Positions 1 to 6,773 of a DNA stretch of 64,000 bases are shown in pieces. Within the stretch, counting starts at the first letter, position 1. The number at the start of each line of letters is the position of its first letter. Made by a program: the position numbers and the translations under genes. Under the pieces are notes generated by a model. It was not told where the DNA came from and made no database searches. It worked only from the letters and a program-made list of their open reading frames with translations. This stretch comes from CAWBFD01 sp963788115 (GTDB taxonomy: Bacteria > Actinomycetota > Thermoleophilia > Solirubrobacterales > 70-9), in contig CAWBFD010000004.1 of NCBI GenBank assembly GCA_963788115.1, forward strand, positions 124,001 to 188,000, written 5' to 3'.

Positions 1-201
1 CCGGTAGCCCGGGCTTTCAGCGAGGCGCACGCGTTCCAGTGCGGGTGGTGCACGCCCGGCTTCGTGCTGACCGCGAAGGCGCTGCTGGCTGAGGATCCCC
101 ATCCGAGCGACGACGCGATCGCCCGGGCGTTGGGCGGCAACCTTTGCCGCTGCGGCTCCTACCTGAAGATCGCGGAGGCAGTGCGTCGATGCGGCTCGTG
201 A
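1..201 (+). CDS. Molybdenum hydroxylase [2Fe-2S] small subunit, C-terminal part
   Basis: The window opens inside this gene, leaving 66 C-terminal residues. They are the helical second [2Fe-2S] half of a CoxS/xanthine-dehydrogenase-type small subunit: QCGWCTPGF at residues 13-21 and LCRCG at 48-52 supply the four cysteines of the internal cluster. In this family the subunit passes electrons from a molybdopterin active site, located on a separate large subunit, to the FAD subunit. The large and medium subunits would lie upstream, outside the window. The next gene starts inside the last codons (13-nt overlap), so this is the proximal visible gene of a catabolic operon. The substrate cannot be read from this fragment. 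Confidence 0.9.
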   Translation, partial: PVARAFSEAHAFQCGWCTPGFVLTAKALLAEDPHPSDDAIARALGGNLCRCGSYLKIAEAVRRCGS

Positions 202-1028
202 CCTACGACGGCGGTGCGGGTCCCCGGGTGGGCGCGCTGGAAAGCGGGGGCGTGTTCGACCTCGGCTTCGACGGCGACATGGTTGCGTTCATCGCTGGGG
301 GAGCGGCAGCCGGTCAGCGGCGAGCGGTCGACGGCGCCCGGCTGCTGGCCCCTCTGCGCCCCCGCTCGCTGCGTGACTTCCTCGCGTTCGAGGGGCACCT
401 CAAGGGTGCGCTCTCTCGGCTCGGGCGGCCGATCCCACGGGAGTGGTACGACGTGCCCGCCTACTACAAGGGCATGCCCGACACGGTGATCGGGCCGGAC
501 GAGGAGATCCCATGGCCGGCGTGGACGGATCACCTTGACCATGAGCTCGAGCTGGCCGCCGTGATCGGGCGCGAGGCGCGCGACGCGCCGGCGGAGGAAG
601 CGGGAAGCTGCATCTTCGGCTACACGATCTGGAACGACGTCTCCGCGCGCGACGTGCAGGCGCGCGAGCTGCCTGTCGGCATGGGTCCCGGCAAGGCGAA
701 GGACTGGGACGGTTCGAACGTGCTCGGCCCGTGCCTGGTCACCGCCGACGAGCTCGATGCCCACGCCCTGGCGATGCGCGTGCGCGTCAACGGGGAGCTG
801 TGGGGCGAGGACAGCTCGGCGAACATGCACCACACGTTTGCCGACATGATCGCCTATGCCTCCCGCTCCCAGACCGTGTACCCCGGGGAGGTGATCGGAT
901 CAGGCACAGCCACAGCCGGGTCGGGCCTCGAGCTCGATCGCCGGCTGGCGCCCGGCGACCTGGTCGAGCTCGAGATCGAGGGAATCGGCGTGCTGCGCAA
1001 CCGCATCGGCGAGAAGGGAGCGGCGTGA
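189..1028 (+). CDS. Fumarylacetoacetate hydrolase family protein
   Basis: This 279-residue protein has the FAH fold typical of acylpyruvate hydrolases and related decarboxylases or hydratases. The C-terminal catalytic domain (about residues 90-275) shows the metal-binding ExE in HELELAAVIG and the Asp in NDVSARD, followed by the GSGT turn. I chose ATG 189 because it overlaps the upstream stop by 13 nt, as is usual in this operon, and because the protein then begins with the normal family sequence MRLVTYD. An upstream ATG at 144 would run through the end of the Fe-S subunit. Members cleave C-C bonds in ring-fission products or hydrate dienoates. The neighbours suggest a late step in breakdown of a ring compound, but the exact reaction is not deducible. 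Confidence 0.88.
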   Translation: MRLVTYDGGAGPRVGALESGGVFDLGFDGDMVAFIAGGAAAGQRRAVDGARLLAPLRPRSLRDFLAFEGHLKGALSRLGRPIPREWYDVPAYYKGMPDTVIGPDEEIPWPAWTDHLDHELELAAVIGREARDAPAEEAGSCIFGYTIWNDVSARDVQARELPVGMGPGKAKDWDGSNVLGPCLVTADELDAHALAMRVRVNGELWGEDSSANMHHTFADMIAYASRSQTVYPGEVIGSGTATAGSGLELDRRLAPGDLVELEIEGIGVLRNRIGEKGAA

Positions 1029-1029
1029 G

Positions 1030-1320
1030 ATGACGTTTGTGGTGACCGCCAAGTGGACCGCCAAGCCGGGCGAGGAGGACAGGATCGCGCGGATCTGCTC
1101 GGAGATGACAGAGCCCTCGCGCGCCGAGCCCGCGAACCGCTTCTACCAGGCCCATCGCTCGGGGGAGGACCCCCGGCTCTTCTACCTCTACGAGCAATAC
1201 GACGACGAGGCGGGCTACGAGGCCCACATGGCCTCTGAGCACTTCACCCGCCTGGTCCAGGGCGAGGCGATCCCCAACCTCACGTCGCGCGAGCGCGAGT
1301 TCTACGAGACCCTGCCATGA
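1030..1320 (+). CDS. Antibiotic biosynthesis monooxygenase (ABM) domain protein
   Basis: A 96-residue single-domain protein of the dimeric alpha+beta ferredoxin-like ABM/quinol monooxygenase type. It opens with a beta strand (TFVVTAKWTAKPG) and has the typical FYLYEQYDDEAGYEAH segment and a C-terminal helix. Relatives are cofactor-free monooxygenases acting on quinols or polyketides, but many act on unknown small molecules. The start ATG lies 1 nt after the FAH stop, behind a GGGAG motif, and the stop overlaps the next gene as ATGA. It is therefore translationally coupled within the catabolic operon. A role as a ring oxygenase or as a scavenger of a quinol intermediate is inference. Confidence 0.8.
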   Translation: MTFVVTAKWTAKPGEEDRIARICSEMTEPSRAEPANRFYQAHRSGEDPRLFYLYEQYDDEAGYEAHMASEHFTRLVQGEAIPNLTSREREFYETLP

Positions 1321-2045
1321 GGCGGATCGTCGACCTCTCGATGCCTGTGCATGCGGACATGTTGACCTTCCCCCGGGTCCCCCCGCCCGCCCTGTGCGTC
1401 TACGAGAGCCACGAGGAGTTCGCGGAGCGCATCGGCGCGGCCGCCTACGGCGTGACCTCGCTCACCGCGAGCAATCTCGTCGTAGTCAACGACCACATCG
1501 GCACGCACTGCGACTCCCGCCGCCACATCGTGCCGGACGCGGGCGGGGCCGACACGATCCCGCTCGAATACTGCATGTCCGACGGGGTGCTGCTCGACTT
1601 CACCGATCGCGAGAAGGGGCATGTGATCTCCGCCGCCGAGGTCGAGGCCGAGCTCGAGCGCATCGGTTACGCGCTCAAGGAGCGGGACATCGTCCTCATC
1701 CACACCGGCGCGGGCGCCTACAACACGGAGGAGCGCTACCGGACCGACCACCCTGGCATGAGCGCCGAGGCCACGCGCTGGCTGATCGAGCGGGGCGTCC
1801 GGATGATGGGATGCGACGCGATCACGTTCGACCCGCCGGTATGGGCGATGTTCGAGAGAAAGCAGTTCTGGGAGGCCCACCGGGTGATGTGGGACGAGGA
1901 GTATTGGCACCTGGAGAACCTGATGAACCTCGAGCACATTGGCCGCCCGTATGGCTTCCAGCTCTCCGTGCTGCCGATCAAGTGGGTCGGGACCACCGCC
2001 GCTCCGGTACGGGCGGTGGCCACGATGGACGAGGCGTCGCAGTGA
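1317..2045 (+). CDS. Cyclase family protein (kynurenine formamidase-like metal hydrolase)
   Basis: This 242-residue protein carries the metal-binding signature HIGTHCDSRRH (HxGTHxDxxxH) of the cyclase/KynB/isatin hydrolase superfamily. These enzymes use Mn or Zn to hydrolyse amides or small lactams such as N-formylkynurenine or isatin. The usual PxH is replaced by RRH. The ATG overlaps the ABM stop by 4 nt, and the stop overlaps the GTG of the next gene. A second cyclase domain lies in the fusion gene at 2980-4443, so the operon encodes two different hydrolases of one superfamily. That suggests two successive C-N or C-O hydrolysis steps. Substrates are unknown. Confidence 0.85.
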   Translation: MRRIVDLSMPVHADMLTFPRVPPPALCVYESHEEFAERIGAAAYGVTSLTASNLVVVNDHIGTHCDSRRHIVPDAGGADTIPLEYCMSDGVLLDFTDREKGHVISAAEVEAELERIGYALKERDIVLIHTGAGAYNTEERYRTDHPGMSAEATRWLIERGVRMMGCDAITFDPPVWAMFERKQFWEAHRVMWDEEYWHLENLMNLEHIGRPYGFQLSVLPIKWVGTTAAPVRAVATMDEASQ

Positions 2046-2983
2046 CTACGGGATCGGTTTCACCGGAGGGCACGGCGTCCGGGGCGGCGCCCGGCGGACC
2101 GGCCGTGATCCCCTTCGCGCATCCGGACTGCTCGCAGGTTGCCCGGGCGGGTGGCAAGGGGGCTGCGCTGGCGCGCCTCAGCGCTCTCGGCATGCCGGTG
2201 CCGCCGGGCTTCGTGGTCCCCGCCGATCGCCTGCTCGGGTCGCTCCCGGACGGCGGGGCCGCTCTACGTTCCGCGCTCCCGGACCCGGCCCGAGCTCGCG
2301 CCGCCGTGGCGCTCGCCGAGCCGCCAGCGGAGATCGGCGCCGCCTACGAGGCGCTCGGGGAGGAGGTGCCCGTGGCGGTGCGCTCGAGCGCCTGCGCGGA
2401 GGATTCCGAGACCGCCTCCTATGCCGGCCAGCAGGAGACCTTCCTCAACGTCCGCGGCGCCGATGCGGTGCGGGACCGCGTGCGCGACTGCTGGGCATCG
2501 TTCTTCTCCGAGCACGCCCTGTTCTACCGGCAACGCCAGGGCTCGCTCGGCGACCTCGGGATGGCCGTGGTCGTTCAGCGCATGGTGCAGGCCGACGTCG
2601 CCGGAGTCCTCTTCACCTGCCACCCGGTCCAGCGGCGCCGGGACCGGATGGTGGTCGAGGCGGTGCTCGGCCTCGGAGAGGCAGCGGTGTCAGGGCGAAT
2701 CACGCCGGACCACTACGTGATCACGCGCGACGGCACCACGAAGCGTGCGCAGGTCGCCGTGCAGCCGTTCGCGAGCGTCGCCGCCCCGGACGGCGGCACC
2801 GAGGAGCGTCGGCTGCCGCCCGCGGAGGGCGGAGCGCCCAAGCTCGGCGAGGACGAGCTGCGCGAGCTCGCGCGGGTCGGCGACGAGCTCGAGCGCCGGC
2901 TCGGTCGCCCCCAGGACATCGAGTGGGCGATCGAGGACGGCAGGCTCTACGTGCTCCAATCGCGCCCGGTGACAACGAGATGA
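2042..2983 (+). CDS. Stand-alone PEP synthase/PPDK-type ATP-binding domain
   Basis: GTG 2042 overlaps the previous stop (GTGA), giving 313 residues. The protein is the N-terminal nucleotide-binding (ATP-grasp) domain of the phosphoenolpyruvate synthase/pyruvate phosphate dikinase/rifampin phosphotransferase family. Visible are GGKGAALARL near residue 40, VAVRSSACAEDSETASYAGQ in the middle, and the closing DIEWAIEDGRLYVLQSRPVT. It stops just where the domain normally ends, so the phospho-histidine swivel and the substrate-binding domain are missing. No separate His-domain gene is seen nearby. The domain may phosphorylate or adenylate an operon metabolite directly, or use a partner encoded elsewhere. 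The ordered ending and retained motifs argue for a functional split rather than decay. Confidence 0.8.
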   Translation: MTTGSVSPEGTASGAAPGGPAVIPFAHPDCSQVARAGGKGAALARLSALGMPVPPGFVVPADRLLGSLPDGGAALRSALPDPARARAAVALAEPPAEIGAAYEALGEEVPVAVRSSACAEDSETASYAGQQETFLNVRGADAVRDRVRDCWASFFSEHALFYRQRQGSLGDLGMAVVVQRMVQADVAGVLFTCHPVQRRRDRMVVEAVLGLGEAAVSGRITPDHYVITRDGTTKRAQVAVQPFASVAAPDGGTEERRLPPAEGGAPKLGEDELRELARVGDELERRLGRPQDIEWAIEDGRLYVLQSRPVTTR

Positions 2984-4443
2984 CCGATCCGGCGCGCGCG
3001 ACAGCGGGCGACGCGGACGCGCCCATCCAAGGCGAGGGCACCACGGCGGTGCTCGAGCGCTCGCGTGCCTGGGTCGCGGAGATGCACCCGCACGCCCGCC
3101 ACCTCGAGCGCACGCTCGACTGGCTGCTCGTGCTCGAGCCCGGGGCCTCCGAGGCCATGCGGATCGCGGCGGTCACGCACGACATCGAGCGGGCATACCC
3201 CGATCCCGACTCTCGCTGGGACTCAGCCCGCGACTGGGACAACCCGGAGTACAACCGCTGGCACCAGGACCGCTGCGCCGAGATCGTGGCAACTGGCCTG
3301 CGCGAGCGGGGCGCCGGCGAGGGCCTGACGAGGGAGGTGGAGGCGCTGGTCCGGGCGCATGAGGACGGCGGCTGGCCGGAGGCCGATCTGGTCCAGGCGG
3401 CGGACTCGCTCTCGTTCCTGGAGACGATGGTTCCCTTGATCGTCGGCTGGGTCGAGACCGGCAAGGCGCCGCCAGAGCGCGCCCAGGGCAAGCTGCGTCA
3501 CTCGCTCGCCCGGATCAGCCCGAATCTGCCACGGGCTCGTGAGCTCGGGGAGCGGCTCCTGGTGCCGGCGCTCTCGAGGCTTCGGGCCGCGAACGCGCCC
3601 GGCCGGGTGCGCGACCTCGCCCGGCTGGTTCGTACCGGCCGCGTCTTCCGGCTGGCGCGGGATCGCTTTCCGAAGATGCCGCTGTTTCCCGGTCACCCGT
3701 CGTTCGAGGTGGTCACCTACCGCACCCCGCAGGGAATCCGCGCCACGGGGGAGGAGCCCTGGGGGGCCCCGAACGAGGCCCGGCTCGGCTACATGAGCGA
3801 GCTGGTGATGGGCACCACCCACACCGGCGCGCACATCGACGCACACGCCCACATGACGGTCGGTCCCGACGATCGCTGGCACGGCGGCTCGGCCCGCACC
3901 GACCTCGGAGACTTCGGCCCGCTCAAGGGGGACGCCACGGAGATCCCGCCGCTCTGGCGCCGGGGCGTGCTCTACGACGTCCCGGGCTTCCGCGGGGTCG
4001 AGTCGTTGGGCCCTGGGGAGGCCGTCTCCGCCGACGAGCTCGAGGCGATCGAGCGCGAGCATGGCGTCGCCGCCGCCGGCGGCGACGTTGCGCTCGTGCG
4101 CACCGGCTACTTGGCTCACTGGCCCGACCCCGAGCGCCTGGCAGCCCATCGCGGCGCGGGCCCCGATCTGTCGGCGGCGGACCTGCTGGCGGGGCGCGGG
4201 GTGATCGCCACCGGTTCGGACACCGAGACTTACGAGGTCCAACCGGCCCCCGACCGCGGCGCGCCCGCCAATCCACAGCCGGTCCACACGCTGTTGCTGA
4301 TCGAGCAGGGGATCTGGATCATGGAGAGCCTGGACCTCGAGGCCCTGGCCGGCGCCGGCGTGCACGAGTTCCTCTTCGTTGCTCTGCCGCTCGCGATCCG
4401 GGGTGCCACCGGCTCGATGATCGATCCCGTGGCGGTGACGTGA
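2980..4443 (+). CDS. HD-domain / cyclase-domain fusion hydrolase
   Basis: ATG 2980 overlaps the previous stop (ATGA). The 487 residues form two domains. Residues about 20-190 look like a small HD-type (DUF4202-like) metal hydrolase, with H-x-H near MHPHARHL, the HD pair in VTHDIERAYP and a later Asp in VQAADSLSF. Residues about 205-487 are a cyclase-family hydrolase with the ligand set HTGAHIDAHAH, beginning at the segment RVFRLARDRFPKMPLFPGHP where stand-alone cyclases of this subtype start. I see no stop or start signal between the halves, so this is a true fusion. An HD phosphohydrolase or phosphodiesterase fused to an amide/lactone hydrolase, next to an ATP-grasp phosphotransfer domain, suggests a phosphorylated intermediate. 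That is inference. Confidence 0.8.
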   Translation: MTDPARATAGDADAPIQGEGTTAVLERSRAWVAEMHPHARHLERTLDWLLVLEPGASEAMRIAAVTHDIERAYPDPDSRWDSARDWDNPEYNRWHQDRCAEIVATGLRERGAGEGLTREVEALVRAHEDGGWPEADLVQAADSLSFLETMVPLIVGWVETGKAPPERAQGKLRHSLARISPNLPRARELGERLLVPALSRLRAANAPGRVRDLARLVRTGRVFRLARDRFPKMPLFPGHPSFEVVTYRTPQGIRATGEEPWGAPNEARLGYMSELVMGTTHTGAHIDAHAHMTVGPDDRWHGGSARTDLGDFGPLKGDATEIPPLWRRGVLYDVPGFRGVESLGPGEAVSADELEAIEREHGVAAAGGDVALVRTGYLAHWPDPERLAAHRGAGPDLSAADLLAGRGVIATGSDTETYEVQPAPDRGAPANPQPVHTLLLIEQGIWIMESLDLEALAGAGVHEFLFVALPLAIRGATGSMIDPVAVT

Positions 4444-5486
4444 TGCGCGCCCTCGTGGTCCAGCAGCCCAACGTGTTCGCGGTGGAGGACGTGCCACGGC
4501 CACAGCCGGGCCCGCACGAGGTGCTCTGCCGCGTACGGGCGATCGCGATCTGCGGAACCGACCCCCACATCATCCAGGGCCACTACCCGGGCTTCTGGCC
4601 GAAGTCGTTCCCGTTCATCCCCGGACACGAGTGGTGCGGCGAGGTGGTCGAGCTCGGTCCGGGCGCCGCCGACTTCGACTGGGCCGTGGGGACCCGGGTC
4701 GCCGGCACCTCCCACGCCGGCTGCGGCTTCTGCCGCAAGTGCGTAGAGGGTCGCTACAACCTCTGTGAGCGCTTCGGTGACGAGCGCGTGCACCGCCAGT
4801 ACGGCCACTACACGCAGGGCGCCTACGCCGAGTATGTCGTGCACTCGATCAAGAGCGTGTTCGAGGTGCCGGAGACGCTGTCCGACGAGGAGGCGGCCAT
4901 GCTCGACCCGGCCGCGATCGCGTTGCATACGGTGAAGCGCGGCGGCCACGCCCCAGGGGACGCGGTGGTCGTCGTTGGTCCGGGCGTCATGGGCCTGCTG
5001 GTGGCCGAGTGTGCCACCGCGCTGGGTGCCGGCCGGGTGATCGTGGTCGGGCGCGGAGAGCGGTTGGCGAAGGCGGCCGCGCTCGGCCATGAGACGATCG
5101 ATTTCACCGGCGAGGACCCGGTCGAGGCGGTGCGCGAGCGCACCGGGGGCCTTGGAGCCGAGGTCGCGCTCGAGTGCTCGGGCGATCCGGCCGCGCTACG
5201 CCAGTGCGCCGCGCTGCTGCGCAAAGGCGGCCGAGTAGCGGTCATCGGCATCCCGCTGGAGGACGCCCGGGTGCCGCTTCAGCGGATTGTGCTCGATGAG
5301 ATCGAGGTCGTGGGCGTGCGGGCGGCCGCGGGGGAGATGCCCGAGGCGATTGCGCTCGCCGCGGCCGGGCGGATCCGGCTCGGGGAGCTGATCACGCACC
5401 GCTACCCGCTGGAGGATTTCGCGGAGGCGTACGCCACGTTCACCCAGCGCCGGGACGGCGCCTTGAAGGTCATCGTCCGCCCGTGA
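4443..5486 (+). CDS. Zinc-dependent alcohol dehydrogenase (MDR family)
   Basis: A 347-residue medium-chain dehydrogenase/reductase. With ATG 4443 as residue 1, the catalytic zinc ligands are C37 and the GHE at 61-63, and the structural zinc lobe is C94-C97-C100-C108 (CGFCRKCVEGRYNLC). The Rossmann glycine motif GPGVMG is at 179-184. The ATG shares one base with the upstream stop (TGATG); a GTG three bases earlier is possible. Family members oxidise alcohols or polyols, or reduce aldehydes, with NAD(P). In this operon it probably handles an alcohol or semialdehyde produced by the hydrolases. It is intact and of normal length. Confidence 0.92.
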   Translation: MRALVVQQPNVFAVEDVPRPQPGPHEVLCRVRAIAICGTDPHIIQGHYPGFWPKSFPFIPGHEWCGEVVELGPGAADFDWAVGTRVAGTSHAGCGFCRKCVEGRYNLCERFGDERVHRQYGHYTQGAYAEYVVHSIKSVFEVPETLSDEEAAMLDPAAIALHTVKRGGHAPGDAVVVVGPGVMGLLVAECATALGAGRVIVVGRGERLAKAAALGHETIDFTGEDPVEAVRERTGGLGAEVALECSGDPAALRQCAALLRKGGRVAVIGIPLEDARVPLQRIVLDEIEVVGVRAAAGEMPEAIALAAAGRIRLGELITHRYPLEDFAEAYATFTQRRDGALKVIVRP

Positions 5487-6418
5487 CGGAGCGCCGCGTC
5501 TTCTGCTCATGTGCGCTGACGGGCGGGATGAGCGTCCCGGGCCAAAGCCCCGCGATCCCGGTCACACCCGCCGAGATCGTGGACGCCGGCGTGGCGGCCC
5601 GCGCCGCCGGTGCGGCGATCCTGCACATCCACGTCCGCGATCCGAACACCGGCAGGCCGGTGTCGGATCTCGGGCTCTTCCGGGAGGTGCTCACCGGCCT
5701 CGGCGAGCGCTGCGACGCGATCCTGCAGCCCACCTCGGGCGGCGGGGTGGGGATGACGATTGCCGAGCGCGCCCGGGTCGTAACCGAGTGCCGGCCCGAG
5801 ATGGCGACCTTCAACTGTGGCTCGTTCAACTTCGGGATCTTTCGCGTCCGCCACAGCCCCGAGATGGCGCCCTGGGAGACGGAGTACCTCGAGTCCACGC
5901 GTGACTACGTGTTCCGGAACACGTTCGCCGACATCCACCGGCTATCCGAGCTGTTCCGCGAGGCCGGCACCAAGCCCGAGTACGAGGTCTACGACGTGGG
6001 GCACCTCTACAACCTCCACCATCTCGCGGAGCAGGGGCTCGTCGACTTCCCGATCCACGTGCAGTTCGTGCTCGGCGTGCTCGGCGCCAACGCCGCCACC
6101 GTCGAGCAGCTCGTGCACATGCGCCACACGGCGATAGCCCTGTTCGGCGAGGACGCCTTCAGCTGGTCCGCGGCCGGCGTGGGCTACCCCGGCGAGTTCC
6201 ACCTCGCGGCGGCCGCGCTGATGATGGGCGGGCACATGCGCGTCGGGCTCGAGGACAACCTCCGCGTGGCGCTCGACCGGCGCGCGGCATCCAACGCCGA
6301 ACTTGTGACGAAGGCGATGACGCTCGCGTCATTGCTCGACCGGGAGCCCGCCAGCCCCGCCGCGGCGCGGGAGCTCCTCGGGCTTTCACCGCCCCGCGTG
6401 GACCCTCCGGCCGCCTAA
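5483..6418 (+). CDS. Beta-keto acid cleavage enzyme (BKACE, DUF849)
   Basis: A 311-residue TIM-barrel protein of the BKACE family, founded by 3-keto-5-aminohexanoate cleavage enzyme Kce. These zinc enzymes condense a beta-keto acid with acetyl-CoA to give acetoacetate plus a new acyl-CoA. The zinc HxH is visible in ILHIHVRDP, and the QPTSGGG and VGHLYNL segments are typical. GTG 5483 overlaps the previous stop (GTGA), keeping the operon coupled. It is the last gene of the operon and would channel the degraded skeleton into central acyl-CoA metabolism. It implies that the pathway generates a beta-keto acid; the family's substrate range (amino-, hydroxy-, carboxy-keto acids) leaves the identity open. 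Confidence 0.92.
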   Translation: MTERRVFCSCALTGGMSVPGQSPAIPVTPAEIVDAGVAARAAGAAILHIHVRDPNTGRPVSDLGLFREVLTGLGERCDAILQPTSGGGVGMTIAERARVVTECRPEMATFNCGSFNFGIFRVRHSPEMAPWETEYLESTRDYVFRNTFADIHRLSELFREAGTKPEYEVYDVGHLYNLHHLAEQGLVDFPIHVQFVLGVLGANAATVEQLVHMRHTAIALFGEDAFSWSAAGVGYPGEFHLAAAALMMGGHMRVGLEDNLRVALDRRAASNAELVTKAMTLASLLDREPASPAAARELLGLSPPRVDPPAA

Positions 6419-6474
6419 GGGGTCGGGCCGCCGCCCGTAAGGGGTGCGCGCCCCGAGGAATGGGCGAACGCCCG

Positions 6475-6503
6475 TTGTGAGCCCCGGCCCTCAGCCGTAG
6501 GTT
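6475..6503 (+). promoter_or_regulatory. Candidate sigma-70-type promoter
   Basis: TTGTGA (6475-6480) and TAGGTT (6498-6503) are separated by 17 nt, a good match to a primary-sigma promoter. It lies in the gap after the BKACE gene and about 28 nt ahead of the small ORF at 6531, so it probably drives that ORF and the LuxR-type regulator. Confidence 0.5.
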
Positions 6504-6530
6504 CCGCGGTGCAAGCGGAGTCGAGGAAGG

Positions 6531-6773
6531 TTGATGATGCACCCGGATGTGATCGCAGTCGTGGCGAGGGAGCGTGAGGCCGAGATTCAGCGCGCCGCCG
6601 AGCGGTCCCGTCGTCTTCGGGGTCTCGCGACCGGTGGGGGCGCCGAAGGTTGGCGCGGCACGTTCAGGCTCCGCAGGCTCGCCGATCTGGTCGGGGGGCG
6701 ATACTTGAGGGGTGGCAATGCGGGTCACCAGCAGCCGTTTCATCGGACGGGGCACCGAGCTCGCCGAGCTTGA
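6531..6773 (+). CDS. Small hypothetical protein upstream of the LAL regulator
   Basis: An 80-codon ORF starting with tandem ATGs behind a Shine-Dalgarno-like GAGGAAGG. Its first 35 residues (MMMHPDVIAVVAREREAEIQ, then a basic stretch) resemble the short charged helical proteins common in actinobacterial genomes. The C-terminal half is arginine-rich and overlaps the regulator start by 56 nt in another frame, so the coding signal is clear only in the N-terminal half. It could be a genuine small protein or a leader ORF coupling translation to the regulator. No function is proposed. Confidence 0.4.
   Translation: MMMHPDVIAVVAREREAEIQRAAERSRRLRGLATGGGAEGWRGTFRLRRLADLVGGRYLRGGNAGHQQPFHRTGHRARRA

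Noticed and set aside
1394..2041. N-terminal extension of the PPDK-domain frame back through the cyclase gene
   Set aside because: The upstream part is an Arg-rich shadow of the cyclase gene; GTG 2042 overlaps the cyclase stop as in the rest of the operon.
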